Assembly: GCA_016197405.1 (NCBI GenBank)
Contig: JACPVR010000004.1
Location: 421,487 to 485,486 of the forward strand
Direction: 5' to 3'
Length of the DNA stretch: 64,000 bases
Origin: Mycobacterium sp.
GTDB taxonomy: Bacteria > Actinomycetota > Actinomycetes > Mycobacteriales > Mycobacteriaceae
Under the pieces are notes generated by a model. It had not been told where the DNA came from, searched no databases, and was given only the letters and a program-made list of their open reading frames with translations. This document shows, piece after piece, positions 22,215-32,548 of the stretch (the first letter of the stretch is position 1; each line of letters opens with the position of its first letter). The translations under genes were made by a program, and so were the position numbers.

Positions 22215-23407
22215 CCCGCTTGGCGCAGACCCTCGGTCTCACCGAGTTCCAGACCGAAATCGTCTCGACGGTACGGCAGTTCGTCGACAAAGAGATCATC
22301 CCGGCGGCCCAGGAACTGGAGCACGCCGACACCTATCCGCAGGCCATCGTCGACCAGATGAAAGAGATGGGCCTCTTCGGCCTGATGATCCCGGAAGAGT
22401 ATGGCGGGCTGGGGGAATCGCTGCTCACCTACGCGCTGTGCGTGGAGGAACTGGCACGCGGCTGGATGAGTATCTCCGGGGTCATCAACACCCACTTCAT
22501 CGTGGCGTACATGGTGCGCCAGCACGGCACCGATGAGCAGAAGCGTTACCACCTCACCAAGATGGCCACCGGAGAGTCTCGCGGCTCGTTCTCGATGTCC
22601 GAACCGGAATTGGGTTCCGACGTCGCGGCCATCCGCACCCGGGCCCGTCGCGACCCCGATGGCACCGGTTATGTCATCGACGGTCAGAAGATGTGGCTGA
22701 CCAATGGCGGCAGCTCGACCCTGGTCGCGGTGCTGGTGCGCACCGACGAGGGTGCCGACAAGCCGCATCGCAATCTCACCGCCTTCTTGGTGGAGAAGCC
22801 TTCGGGCTTCGGGGAAGTTCTTCCGGGACTGACCATTCCGGGCAAGATCGACAAGCTCGGTTACAAGGGTATCGATACCACCGAGTTGATCTTCGACGGC
22901 TTCCGGGCCAGGGCCGACCAGGTACTCGGTGAGCGACCCGGGCAGGGCTTCTTCCAGATGATGGATGGTGTCGAGGTGGGCCGGGTCAACGTCTCGGCAC
23001 GCGCCTGCGGTGTCGGTATCCGGGCCTTCGAGCTGGCGGCGCGCTATGCGCAGCAGCGTTCGACATTCGGCAAGCCCATCGCCGAGCATCAGGCCATCGC
23101 CTTTCAGCTCGCCGAGATGGCCACCAAAGTCGAAGCGGCACATCTGATGATGGTCAACGCGGCCCGTTTGAAGGACTCCGGCGAACGCAACGATGTCGCG
23201 GCGGGGATGGCGAAGTATCTGGCCAGCGAGTTCTGCGCCGAGGTCACCCAGCAGAGTTTCCGGATCCACGGCGGATACGGGTATTCCAAGGAGTACGAGA
23301 TCGAGCGGCTCATGCGCGATGCGCCGTTCCTGTTGATCGGCGAGGGAACCAGCGAGATCCAGAAGCAGATCATCAGCCGCAGACTGCTCGACGAGTACCG
23401 GATCTGA
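22211..23407 (+). CDS. Acyl-CoA dehydrogenase
   Basis: SMSEPELGSDVAAIRTRA, GEGTSEIQKQIISRRLL. Confidence 0.94.
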   Translation: MTRLAQTLGLTEFQTEIVSTVRQFVDKEIIPAAQELEHADTYPQAIVDQMKEMGLFGLMIPEEYGGLGESLLTYALCVEELARGWMSISGVINTHFIVAYMVRQHGTDEQKRYHLTKMATGESRGSFSMSEPELGSDVAAIRTRARRDPDGTGYVIDGQKMWLTNGGSSTLVAVLVRTDEGADKPHRNLTAFLVEKPSGFGEVLPGLTIPGKIDKLGYKGIDTTELIFDGFRARADQVLGERPGQGFFQMMDGVEVGRVNVSARACGVGIRAFELAARYAQQRSTFGKPIAEHQAIAFQLAEMATKVEAAHLMMVNAARLKDSGERNDVAAGMAKYLASEFCAEVTQQSFRIHGGYGYSKEYEIERLMRDAPFLLIGEGTSEIQKQIISRRLLDEYRI

Positions 23408-23408
23408 C

Positions 23409-24086
23409 GTGAGCGTGCCGGATTTCGGCTCCCGCCCGCAGCTCGCCGAAGATGTGGCGCAGCTGATCCGCCGCCGGATCTTCGACGGCAGCTACCGCGC
23501 CGGTAGCTATATCAGGCTCGATCAGTTGGCGGCCGAGCTGGGTATCAGCGTCACGCCGGTGCGCGAGGCACTGTTCGGCCTGCGGGCCGAAGGGCTGTTG
23601 ACCCAGCAGCCGCGCCGGGGATTCGTCGTGTTACCCGTGACGCGCCGCGATATCGCCGACGTCGCCGAGGTGCAGGCGCATATCGGTGGTGAGCTCGCCA
23701 ACCGCGCGGCCGAACACATCACCGATGGTCAGTTACGTGAGCTCGAACAGATCCAGCAGCAACTCGAAGCGGCCCATGCGGCCGGCGATCACGAGCGCGC
23801 CGTGCGACTCAACCATGAGTTCCACCGCGGGGTGAACGTGGCGGCGGATTCACCGAAACTCGCCCAACTGATGGCACATACCACCCGATACGCCCTGGAA
23901 TCGGTGTTCCCGACGGTGGACGGCTGGTCGAAGCAATCAGCACGTGATCATCGCCGGGTGCTGGCGGCGTTGAAGAAGGGTGATGGTGAACTCGCGCGGG
24001 CCGCGATGGCCGAGCATCTGTGCGCGGGCGCCAAACCCCTCATCGATCACCTGACCCGGCTGGGTGTCGTGGAAGACGCGCAGTAG
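23409..24086 (+). CDS. GntR family transcriptional regulator (FCD-type C-terminus)
   Basis: LDQLAAELGISVTPVREALFGLRAEGLLTQQPRRGFVV winged HTH. Confidence 0.93.
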   Translation: MSVPDFGSRPQLAEDVAQLIRRRIFDGSYRAGSYIRLDQLAAELGISVTPVREALFGLRAEGLLTQQPRRGFVVLPVTRRDIADVAEVQAHIGGELANRAAEHITDGQLRELEQIQQQLEAAHAAGDHERAVRLNHEFHRGVNVAADSPKLAQLMAHTTRYALESVFPTVDGWSKQSARDHRRVLAALKKGDGELARAAMAEHLCAGAKPLIDHLTRLGVVEDAQ

Positions 24087-24100
24087 CTGTTGTGTAGCAT

Positions 24101-24117
24101 ACTGTAAGTCTTACAGT
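24101..24117. promoter_or_regulatory. 17-bp palindrome, probable operator
   Basis: ACTGTAA-gtc-TTACAGT 18 bp upstream of the CoA-transferase ATG. Confidence 0.75.
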
Positions 24118-24135
24118 CCCCAGTGAAAGTTGGTC

Positions 24136-25320
24136 ATGGGCGTCCTCGACGGTATGCGTGTGCTCGACTACGGCCGGTTCATCGCCGCTCCCTGGTGCAC
24201 CGCGATATTGGCCGATATGGGAGCCGACGTTCTGCGGGTGGAAAAGCGCGAGGGTGGCGAGGACCGCTGGGTGCAGGCCGTCACCGCGAACGGCGAGGGC
24301 GGCACTTTCCTGCAGTGCAACCGCAACAAGCGCTCGCTGACGTTGGATTCCACCACGCCCGAGGGAGCCGAGATCACCCGCCGGTTGGTGGCATCCGCCG
24401 ATATCGTGGTCGCCAATATGCCTGCCGCGGGAATGCGCGCCAGCGGACTCGACTACGAATCGCTTCGGGCCGTCAAACCGGACATCATCCTCGCAAGCGC
24501 CACCGCATACGGCGAAGGCGGACCCTACAGCGACAGAATCGGATTCGACGGTGCGGGACAGGTGATGTCGGGGGCCACCTACCGACAGGGCCTGCCCGAA
24601 AAACCCATCCGGACCGTGGTGCCCTACGCCGACTTCGGCACCGCACTGACCCTGACCATCGGTGTCATGATGGCGGTGTTACACCGGGAACGCACCGGGG
24701 TGGGGCAGCACGTGGAGAGTGCGCTGCTGCCGACCGCGCTGATGCTGTCGAACGCCTTTCTGATCGAACGTGACCTGCTCGGAGTCGACAAGCCGCGCAT
24801 GGGTAATCGGGGTACCTCGGTGGCACCCTGCGACCTGTATCGCACCAAGGACGATGGCTGGGTGTTGCTGCAGATCGCCGGGCAGCCGATGTTCAAGCGT
24901 TGGTGCCGCATGGTGCACCAACTCGATCTTTTCGACGATCCGCGCTTCGCCGACGACGACCTGCGCTGGCAGAACGGCGATGTGCTCAACGACCTGATGG
25001 CGCACTGGTGCGCCGACAAGACCAAGGCTGAGGTGCTTGCGCTACTGGAAGCCGCGAAACTGCCTGCCGCCCCGATGCATTCCACACAGGATGTGCTCGA
25101 CGATCCGCACATTCAGGCGATGGGGTATCTCCAGCGCGTCGCGTTCCCCGGTGCGGCGCACGACGTTCCGATCATCGAGACACCGTTCCGGATGTCGGCG
25201 ACACCAGGGACAATCCGTCGACGTGCCCCGTTACTCGGCGAACACACCGACGAGGTCCTCGGCGATATCGGCTACAGTGCAGCCGATATCGCCGGCTTGC
25301 GGGAACGCGAAATCATCTAG
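24136..25320 (+). CDS. CaiB/BaiF CoA-transferase family III protein
   Basis: VLDYGRFIAAPWCTAILADMGADVLRVEKREGGEDRW...NRNKRSLTLD. Confidence 0.94.
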   Translation: MGVLDGMRVLDYGRFIAAPWCTAILADMGADVLRVEKREGGEDRWVQAVTANGEGGTFLQCNRNKRSLTLDSTTPEGAEITRRLVASADIVVANMPAAGMRASGLDYESLRAVKPDIILASATAYGEGGPYSDRIGFDGAGQVMSGATYRQGLPEKPIRTVVPYADFGTALTLTIGVMMAVLHRERTGVGQHVESALLPTALMLSNAFLIERDLLGVDKPRMGNRGTSVAPCDLYRTKDDGWVLLQIAGQPMFKRWCRMVHQLDLFDDPRFADDDLRWQNGDVLNDLMAHWCADKTKAEVLALLEAAKLPAAPMHSTQDVLDDPHIQAMGYLQRVAFPGAAHDVPIIETPFRMSATPGTIRRRAPLLGEHTDEVLGDIGYSAADIAGLREREII

Positions 25321-26318
25321 GCCACCGAGTCCCGCGGTGTGGCACGAATCCTGATGACCTCCATGGTCGACCAGGATCTCGCCGGTCTCGGGCGACCCAC
25401 CTCCCGAACCGCACCGTGCATCCATGCGATGCCCAGCGAGACTGCCGCGGCGGCGGCATTGTGGGTGGCCTCGAACTCGAAGGTGCGTCCGCCGAAAGCC
25501 AACGTCGCCCGGACCGGCTGGCTGACGCCGTCGCGGGTCTCCCAGGTCACCGTCGATTTCACGTCGTCGTTGGTTGCGATGACGGGACCCTGCCCTTGGC
25601 TGTTGAATGTCGCGGTGGCGTAGTTGCCCGCCCCGAGCATCGCATTTCCCGTCTCCCAGTGACCATCGGCGTCGACGACACCCCAGACGAACCAATAGTG
25701 TTCGAGTTCGGCAATTTTCGACACCTGCGCGCTCAATCCCGGTAGACAGTACATCCGATCGAGCCCGCCATAACCGCCGGTGATCGCCGAGCCGTCGATA
25801 CTGCCTGACACCGTGCACCCGGTACTGGTGTAACCCACGTCATCCGGGAGCCCGGGAACGTAGATCGTGGTGACGTTCATCGGCAGCGGTGTGAGGACGA
25901 CATCGATGACGTTATCGTCCTTCCAGACGTACTTGTCGCGTCCAAGAACCACTTTGATGGGATGTCGGGCGTGCACCGTGGTATTGCCGGCGAACAGTGC
26001 TGAGCTGTGCTCTCGGTCCGACCAGAACAGCGGCCCCCAGTACATATCGTGCTCACCGGGAAACCGTAGGGTCCTCGGGTGCGACCACAGATCCGTCGAG
26101 CATTCGTGCAGGATGAAATCGAACGCCGCGCTCGCTGACATCGTCCTGATCAACTCGTACCGTTTGCCATCGGCAGTATCCACCATGGCCCACAGGAAAT
26201 TCAGATCGTTGTGCAACCCGGGGAACTGTTTGTCTCTTGTCGAATGATCCTGAATGGATGCATCCGCCATCGAGACGTACGGCACGATGTTGACTTTTGC
26301 GATGTCGAAATCAGTCAT
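25317..26318 (-). CDS. Uncharacterised protein, possibly AttH/lipocalin-like beta-rich fold
   Basis: 333 aa, MTDFDIAKVNIVPYVSMADASIQDHSTRDKQFPGLHNDLNFLWAMVDTADG; no recognised catalytic motif; AttH-like assignment is tentative. Confidence 0.55.
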   Translation of the reverse strand: MTDFDIAKVNIVPYVSMADASIQDHSTRDKQFPGLHNDLNFLWAMVDTADGKRYELIRTMSASAAFDFILHECSTDLWSHPRTLRFPGEHDMYWGPLFWSDREHSSALFAGNTTVHARHPIKVVLGRDKYVWKDDNVIDVVLTPLPMNVTTIYVPGLPDDVGYTSTGCTVSGSIDGSAITGGYGGLDRMYCLPGLSAQVSKIAELEHYWFVWGVVDADGHWETGNAMLGAGNYATATFNSQGQGPVIATNDDVKSTVTWETRDGVSQPVRATLAFGGRTFEFEATHNAAAAAVSLGIAWMHGAVREVGRPRPARSWSTMEVIRIRATPRDSVA

Positions 26319-27873
26319 GCGATTCTCCCTGGAGAGTGGCTATGGGCGTGGTTGCGAGCAATTCACGGAGTCGTCGGGTGTCCACCTTCCCGGTCGGCCC
26401 GCGGGGGACGATGGCATCGGTATCGGACAACAGCCACACCGTCGGAATCTTGAAGGAGCTCAGCACGGATTTGGCCGCTGCGCGCAACTTCCCGACGTCG
26501 TGGACGGCGGTGTCGCAGACCACCACGGCGCCTACTTCCTTGCCGCCCTGCGCACCGGCGACATCTGTGGCGAATGCCGCCCGCACCCCGTCGATATCGC
26601 GCAGGCCCTGCACGACCTCGGCCGGGTAGACCGTGGCCCCGTTGACCTTGAACATGTCATCGGATCTGCCGCGGGAGAAGAGATAACCGGCAGAATCGAG
26701 GTAGCCGAGATCGCCGGTGCGGTAGTAGCCGTCGGTGGTGAACACCTGCTCGCGGCTGCGCCGGCAGATGCCGCGCATCAAGTGCGGCCCGCGGACCTCG
26801 ATCTCGCCAACCTCACCTGCCGGCAGTGTCGTCCGGTGATCGGTGTCGACTATGCGAACTGTCATGCCGGCAAACGGTTTACCGCAGCTGCCCCATGCCG
26901 TTCGCGGCATATCGGAGTCGGCGGGGAATCCGCAGTACGGCCCGAAGGTCTCGGTCATACCGAACAGGCTGGCCCTGGCCCCCGGTGCGGCCCTCATATC
27001 CGCCGGGAGCAGTGCTTCGAGGCTGCCGGGCCGCAGGGCACTCAGGTCCGCACCGACCGAATACTGATGCCGGGCCAACACATCCGCCTGGTCGGGCCAA
27101 CCTCGAAACAGGGTGACCCGCTCCCGCTCGAGCAGGCGCAGTGTGCGCGCAGGTTCCGGAATCGGTTCGGTGATCAGGGTCGCCCCCGCCGACAATGCGG
27201 ACAGTATCCCGGCGCCGAATCCGCCCACCCAGAAGAACGGCATCGGCAGATAAAGCCGGGTGTCACGTCCGATGCACCGCGCAGAAAGTCCGGAAGCTAC
27301 TGCACTCAGGGCATTCCCATGCGAATGTATGACGCCTTTGGGTGCCGCGCTGCTACCGGAGGTGAAGATGATCGCCATCGGATCACTCGGGGTGACAGCC
27401 CTGCACAGAGCGTCGACCAGGCCGCGGGCGGCGTGGTCGACGGGCAATGCCGCGGCCTCGTCGTCGGTCCAGACTTCTCGCAGGGCCGGCAGGTCCGATG
27501 CCATCTCCTGTAGCTTGGCCAGGTGATGGTGACCGCGGAACTGCGGCACTGTGATGACGTACTGGACCGACGCCACCCGCAGCTGTTCGGCCAATTCGCG
27601 CGCGGCCAACAACGTACTCAGCGGAACCAGGACGGCTCCGATACGGGTCAGTGCGAGCGCGATGAGCACCCACTGCGCTCCGTTGGGCATGATCAGCCCT
27701 ACCCGGGTGCCCTTGGCGACGCCCGCGTTGACGAAACCGGCTGCCAGTGTTCGGCTCCGGTTCTCCAGTTCGGTGTAGCCGATCCGGCTCGTGGGGTCGA
27801 CGACCATCGGCTTGTCGCCCTCGGTGCCGGCGCGCAACCGGATCACGGCATCGACGGTTCGCGGCTCAGTCAT
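26311..27873 (-). CDS. AMP-dependent synthetase/ligase
   Basis: AIIFTSGSSAAPKGVIHSHG, FGMTETFGPYCG, YRTGDLGYLDSAG. Confidence 0.93.
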   Translation of the reverse strand: MTEPRTVDAVIRLRAGTEGDKPMVVDPTSRIGYTELENRSRTLAAGFVNAGVAKGTRVGLIMPNGAQWVLIALALTRIGAVLVPLSTLLAARELAEQLRVASVQYVITVPQFRGHHHLAKLQEMASDLPALREVWTDDEAAALPVDHAARGLVDALCRAVTPSDPMAIIFTSGSSAAPKGVIHSHGNALSAVASGLSARCIGRDTRLYLPMPFFWVGGFGAGILSALSAGATLITEPIPEPARTLRLLERERVTLFRGWPDQADVLARHQYSVGADLSALRPGSLEALLPADMRAAPGARASLFGMTETFGPYCGFPADSDMPRTAWGSCGKPFAGMTVRIVDTDHRTTLPAGEVGEIEVRGPHLMRGICRRSREQVFTTDGYYRTGDLGYLDSAGYLFSRGRSDDMFKVNGATVYPAEVVQGLRDIDGVRAAFATDVAGAQGGKEVGAVVVCDTAVHDVGKLRAAAKSVLSSFKIPTVWLLSDTDAIVPRGPTGKVDTRRLRELLATTPIATLQGESHD

Positions 27874-29419
27874 CGAACAGCATTGTCAGCACGCGGATAT
27901 CGACCTTTCCGCTGGACATCAACGGCACCTCGGACCGGCTGATCGCCAAGATCTTCCGGGGGATCTTGTATGCCGAAAGCTCGGCAGACAGCAGGGCGCG
28001 CAGCCCGGATGGGTCGAAATCGGCGGCGTCATCCACGGCGATGACCGCGGCGACCAGCTGGCCGCGGTCCCGGTCGGGCAGACCCACGACATGTGCGGAA
28101 CCGCCGGTGAGTCTGGCCAGCACCTTCTCCACCTCGGCCGGCGAGACGTTGGCGCCGGCCGTCTTGATCATCGAACCGGCACGGCCGAGGAAGTAGTAGA
28201 AGCCCTCACCGTCGACGCGCACCATGTCGCCGGTGTGGAACCAGCCGTCGGCGTCGAAACAGTCCTCCCGGCTGTGCCGATGGTATCGCTGCATCAGATA
28301 AGACCCCCTAAGCCACAATTCACCGACGGTGTCGAGTTCGACGTCGGTTCCATTCGTCGGGTCGACGACCCGGGTCTCGAATCCGGGAGCCGGCCGGCCG
28401 AAGGACCCCCGCCGATGCTCAGGCTGGTCGGACTCGTCAGCGCAGATCAACACGACGCTGCCGGCCTCGGTCAGTCCGAGCATGTTGTGCCGCAGCTCGG
28501 GATCCGCCGGTCGTGCGTCGGCGGCCATGATGGGATACAGGTTGCCGCGCCGCACCATTGACAGGTCACGCCCGCGGAAGCTCGGGTGGTTGGCCAGGTG
28601 CGTCACTCCGGCGGCGAAACCATTGGTGATCGTCGGTCTTTCTGCCTCCAACAGGTCGAGGGTGTCGGCCGGGTCGAGTGCGCTGGAGCACAACAACGTC
28701 GAGCCTGCGACCAGGGTGGCCAGCAGGCTGAACGCGAACCCGCCGATCCAAAAGAACGGCGAATTGCTGAACAGAACGTCGTCGGATCGCAGGCCACGGA
28801 TCTCATTGAGGTTGGCCTGGTGTTCGAGCAATGCCGCATGGGTGTGCACCGCCCCTTTGGGCGTGCCCGTCGAACCGGATGTGTAGACGATCGTGAGTGG
28901 GTCACAACCGTCGACATCGGCCTCCATGGCTGCGAGTGTCGCGGCGTCGGCACACTCGGTGTGCTCGGTACGGTCCGTGGCGTCGAAGAGAATATGACGT
29001 AATTGCGGTGTAGCGCTGGTGAACACGTCTAGGTCGAGCTGGTGCACCTGCAAGGCTTCGGCGAGTCGGTGCGCGTAGTCGTGCGAGCGGTAGCGGCGGG
29101 TGGCCAGCAGCACGGCGACATCGGCGTGTGCGAGCTGCCAGCACAGTTCGCGGGCAGTGGAGAAGGTCGAGAACGGCACCACGACCGCTCCGATCCGCGC
29201 CGCGGCGAGCATCGCCACCACGAAGTCCGGGCCGTTCGGGTACAGCACGCCGACGTGCGTGTTCTTGCCGACGCCGAGCGCGATGAGCCGGCGTGCCAAG
29301 ATCGCCGACCGGTCCGCAGCCTCGGCATATCCGATCCGCGCGCCATCGCAGACGAGCAGCGGATGTCCGGCCCGGTGCCTGCGGCGCGCCAGCAGCGCGG
29401 CGATGGTGTCGGCGGTCAT
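27866..29419 (-). CDS. AMP-dependent synthetase/ligase
   Basis: TIVYTSGSTGTPKGAVHTHA, FHTGDMVRVDGEGFYYFLGR. Confidence 0.94.
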   Translation of the reverse strand: MTADTIAALLARRRHRAGHPLLVCDGARIGYAEAADRSAILARRLIALGVGKNTHVGVLYPNGPDFVVAMLAAARIGAVVVPFSTFSTARELCWQLAHADVAVLLATRRYRSHDYAHRLAEALQVHQLDLDVFTSATPQLRHILFDATDRTEHTECADAATLAAMEADVDGCDPLTIVYTSGSTGTPKGAVHTHAALLEHQANLNEIRGLRSDDVLFSNSPFFWIGGFAFSLLATLVAGSTLLCSSALDPADTLDLLEAERPTITNGFAAGVTHLANHPSFRGRDLSMVRRGNLYPIMAADARPADPELRHNMLGLTEAGSVVLICADESDQPEHRRGSFGRPAPGFETRVVDPTNGTDVELDTVGELWLRGSYLMQRYHRHSREDCFDADGWFHTGDMVRVDGEGFYYFLGRAGSMIKTAGANVSPAEVEKVLARLTGGSAHVVGLPDRDRGQLVAAVIAVDDAADFDPSGLRALLSAELSAYKIPRKILAISRSEVPLMSSGKVDIRVLTMLFDD

Positions 29420-30882
29420 CTCATCGAATCGAGGGCGTGCAGTCGTTCCCGTACGGCGGTCAGGTCCGGTTTGCCCGACGGCGTCCGGGGAATGGCATCC
29501 ACGACGGCGATCTCGGTGGGAATCTCGTAGCGAGCCAACCGGCTTCGCAGATAGTCGGTGAGTTCCCCGGCATCGGTCGTCAGGCCGGCACGCAGTTCGA
29601 CCATCGCCACCGGTGTCTCGCCGAGACGCTCATCCGGATTACCGATGACGGCGGCGCCCGCCACCGCCGGATGGCTCTCCAGTGCCGCGCGGACGTCATC
29701 GGGGAGCACTTTGAAGCCGCCCCGGATGATGGCCTGGTCGGCGCGGCCGAGGATCCAGAGGAACCCGTCGGCGTCGATGCGGGCCAGGTCTGTGGTGCGA
29801 ATCCACTCCGCGTCGGGTCCGAGCTGCGCCGGTTTCACCTCCAGGAGGCCGGGCTGGTCGGCGTCGAGGGGGCGGCCGTCGTCAGCGACGACCCGCAGCT
29901 GGGCGCCGGGATTGGCGCGTCCGACGCTGCCACGCTTCTGCAGCCAGTACTGCTTGTGGTCGGCGAGCGTCCACGCGGCCACCCCGCCACCGAATTCCGT
30001 TGCCGCGTAAGAGGTGAGCACCGGTATGCCGAACTTCTCGGTGAAGGCATCGGCGTCGTCGGCTGACAGCGGCGCGGTGCCCGAGGTGACCGCAAGGACG
30101 CCGTCGAGGTCGTCGCGGGTCAGATCGGAATGCAGGACCATTCGCAGGGCCGCGGGTACCAGTGAGACGGCGCGGGGCCGGTGTTCGCGCACGGCCGCCG
30201 CCCACTGCGCAAGCTCGAATTTGGGCAACAGAACAAAGGCGCGGGCCTCGGCGATGCACAGCAATACCCGGAAGACACCGCCGACGTGTACCAGTGGTGA
30301 GTTCACGATGGCGACGCCACGGCGCAACGCGGTTGGTGTTCGCGTGTCGGAGATGACGCTGCGAGCCAGCATGTCGTAGGTCAGATCGACCCGTTTCGGC
30401 GCTCCGGTGGTCCCGCTGGTCAACATCCAGACCGCAACCCCGGGCCGTCCCGGATCGTGGGTCGGCGCAGACGCCGCCCGCACCTGCGCGGGTGAGTCCA
30501 GATCACCGATGGTGACCACGGTGGTGGCGGGCGCGGGTGTCACGAGGGCCGAGACATCCTGTGCGGCACCGATGACGACCGGCAGCGCCAAAGCGGCGAG
30601 ATCCTCGCGCGTCCGGGCGTCGCCACGGGCCGGATTGACCACGACGACGGTGCCGCCGGCACGCAGGACACCGAGCAACGCTGCGACATGAGCGGGACTG
30701 TTGCGCAGCAGGATTGCGACCCGGGGATGTTCGCCACCATGGGCGACCGCGAGCTCACCCAACTGGGTCGCCAGGTGGTCGATGTCGGCCCAGCTGGACC
30801 AGCGCCCGTCGTACTGGATTGCCGGTTTCTGGGGATCCAGCGTGAGGACATCGGCGATCCGGCGGCTCAACGGATGCGTCAT
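29416..30882 (-). CDS. AMP-dependent synthetase/ligase
   Basis: VWMLTSGTTGAPKRVDLTYDM, YAATEFGGG, IIRGGFKVLPDDVRAAL; start ATG at 30882. Confidence 0.92.
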   Translation of the reverse strand: MTHPLSRRIADVLTLDPQKPAIQYDGRWSSWADIDHLATQLGELAVAHGGEHPRVAILLRNSPAHVAALLGVLRAGGTVVVVNPARGDARTREDLAALALPVVIGAAQDVSALVTPAPATTVVTIGDLDSPAQVRAASAPTHDPGRPGVAVWMLTSGTTGAPKRVDLTYDMLARSVISDTRTPTALRRGVAIVNSPLVHVGGVFRVLLCIAEARAFVLLPKFELAQWAAAVREHRPRAVSLVPAALRMVLHSDLTRDDLDGVLAVTSGTAPLSADDADAFTEKFGIPVLTSYAATEFGGGVAAWTLADHKQYWLQKRGSVGRANPGAQLRVVADDGRPLDADQPGLLEVKPAQLGPDAEWIRTTDLARIDADGFLWILGRADQAIIRGGFKVLPDDVRAALESHPAVAGAAVIGNPDERLGETPVAMVELRAGLTTDAGELTDYLRSRLARYEIPTEIAVVDAIPRTPSGKPDLTAVRERLHALDSMR

Positions 30883-31688
30883 CAGCGGATCCGGGGCGCC
30901 CCGGTGGCAGCACCGCCGCCGGCTTTGAGTTCGGCCTGACCAAGGGGATTGCCCAGGCGGGTGTAGATCAGGCCTTGGTCGAGCGCGGCCCGGTAGGGCT
31001 TGTCCAACGACTCCCAGATGGCTTTGACGGTGCCCTGAGTCGCCGACGGTGGTTTGGCTGCAATGATTTTGGCGATCTCGTGGGCACGGCTCCAGAGGTT
31101 GTCGGTCGTGACGACCTCGGTGACCAGACCGATCCGCAGGGCTGTCTGTGCGCAGACGCGTTCGTCGTTTCCCATCAGGGCCATGCGCAATGTGTCGCCG
31201 AGGCCGATGCGGCGCATAAGCCCGATCGGCTCCAGGGCCGACACCAGGCCGGCCGAGACGTGCGAATCGAAGAAGGTGGCATCCTCGGAGCACAGCACGA
31301 CGTCGGCTTCGTTGACGAAATACAGCGCGCCGGCGGTGCACATCCCCTGAACCGCGCAGACCACCGGTTTCCACATCTTCTGCCACTTAGGGCTGAGCAA
31401 CTCACCGGGGTCCTCGTGGTTCCAGACATTGTCGGGTTGTCCGTAGGACGACTTGATGTCCAGCCCCGCGCTGAACGCGCGGGTCCCCGCGGCGCGCAGC
31501 ACGACCGCGTTGGTGGCTTCGTCGAGTTTGACGATGCGCCAGGCCGCCTGCATCTCCTCGCACATGGTCCGATTGAAGGAGTTCAGTCGGTCGGGGCGAT
31601 TCAGTGTGATGGTGGCGACGTGATCGGAGCGGTCGAACTGCAGCTCGATGGTTTCGAACGGCTGTGCCGCGGTGCGTGATTCGGGCAT
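30882..31688 (-). CDS. Enoyl-CoA hydratase/isomerase family protein
   Basis: VATITLNRPDRLNSFNRTM, CAVQGMCTAGALYFVNEADVVLCSEDATFFDSHVSAGL. Confidence 0.93.
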   Translation of the reverse strand: MPESRTAAQPFETIELQFDRSDHVATITLNRPDRLNSFNRTMCEEMQAAWRIVKLDEATNAVVLRAAGTRAFSAGLDIKSSYGQPDNVWNHEDPGELLSPKWQKMWKPVVCAVQGMCTAGALYFVNEADVVLCSEDATFFDSHVSAGLVSALEPIGLMRRIGLGDTLRMALMGNDERVCAQTALRIGLVTEVVTTDNLWSRAHEIAKIIAAKPPSATQGTVKAIWESLDKPYRAALDQGLIYTRLGNPLGQAELKAGGGAATGAPRIR

Positions 31689-31689
31689 G

Positions 31690-32511
31690 TCAGCGGCACT
31701 TCCAGTTCGGTGCGCGCTTCTCGACGAAGGCCATCGGCCCCTCGGCGGCATCCTCGGTACGGACCACCCGCTCCCGGAACGTCTCGGCCAGGATCTCGCC
31801 TTCCAGTAGCGGGAGATCCAGTGTCTTGTGGATGGCCAGGCGGGTCCCGCGTACTGCCAGCGGCGCGTTCGAGTTCACGATGTCGGCGATCTCGTGAGCG
31901 CGTTCCAGTAGCCGGTCGTGTTCGATGATCTCGGTGATCATGCCGAGTTCGTAGGCGCGCTCGGCGCCCATGCGCTCATGCTTGCCCATCAGCGCCATCC
32001 GCAGGGCAACCGATCGAGGTAGCGCCCGGGCCAGCCGTACCATCTCACGGGCAGCGACGAGACCGATGCTGACATGTGGGTCGAAGAACGTCGCGCGCTC
32101 GGAGGCGATGACGATATCGCCGGTCGTCACCCAGTCCAGGCCGGCGCCGCAGCAGATTCCGTTGATGGCTGCCAGCACCGGTTTGGCCATTCGGCGAAAC
32201 GGTGGGGTGCCTTCCTGCGGAGCTTCCCACTGGTCGTAGGTGGACAGGTACGGCCGCTCGTAGATGACCTTGCCATCCTCGGGAATCTCCGTGACATCGG
32301 CGCCGGTACAGAAGGCCCGCCCGGTCCCGGTGACGATCATCAGCCAGATGTCGTCGTTGTTCTCGACCTCGTCATAGGCCGCGCGCAACTCGGCGACCAT
32401 GTGCGGGCTCAATGCGTTGAGGGCTTCGGGCCGATTCAGCGTGATGGTCGCAGTGTGTCCGTCGACCTCGTAGGTGATGGTGTCGTACGTCGTCGACGCC
32501 GTGGTGGCCAT
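31690..32511 (-). CDS. Enoyl-CoA hydratase/isomerase family protein
   Basis: TATITLNRPEALNALSPHM, AAINGICCGAGLDWVTTGDIVIAS. Confidence 0.93.
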   Translation of the reverse strand: MATTASTTYDTITYEVDGHTATITLNRPEALNALSPHMVAELRAAYDEVENNDDIWLMIVTGTGRAFCTGADVTEIPEDGKVIYERPYLSTYDQWEAPQEGTPPFRRMAKPVLAAINGICCGAGLDWVTTGDIVIASERATFFDPHVSIGLVAAREMVRLARALPRSVALRMALMGKHERMGAERAYELGMITEIIEHDRLLERAHEIADIVNSNAPLAVRGTRLAIHKTLDLPLLEGEILAETFRERVVRTEDAAEGPMAFVEKRAPNWKCR

Positions 32512-32548
32512 GGGTGTCCCTTCGATTTTGTTCGGTTCGGCAGGACCG

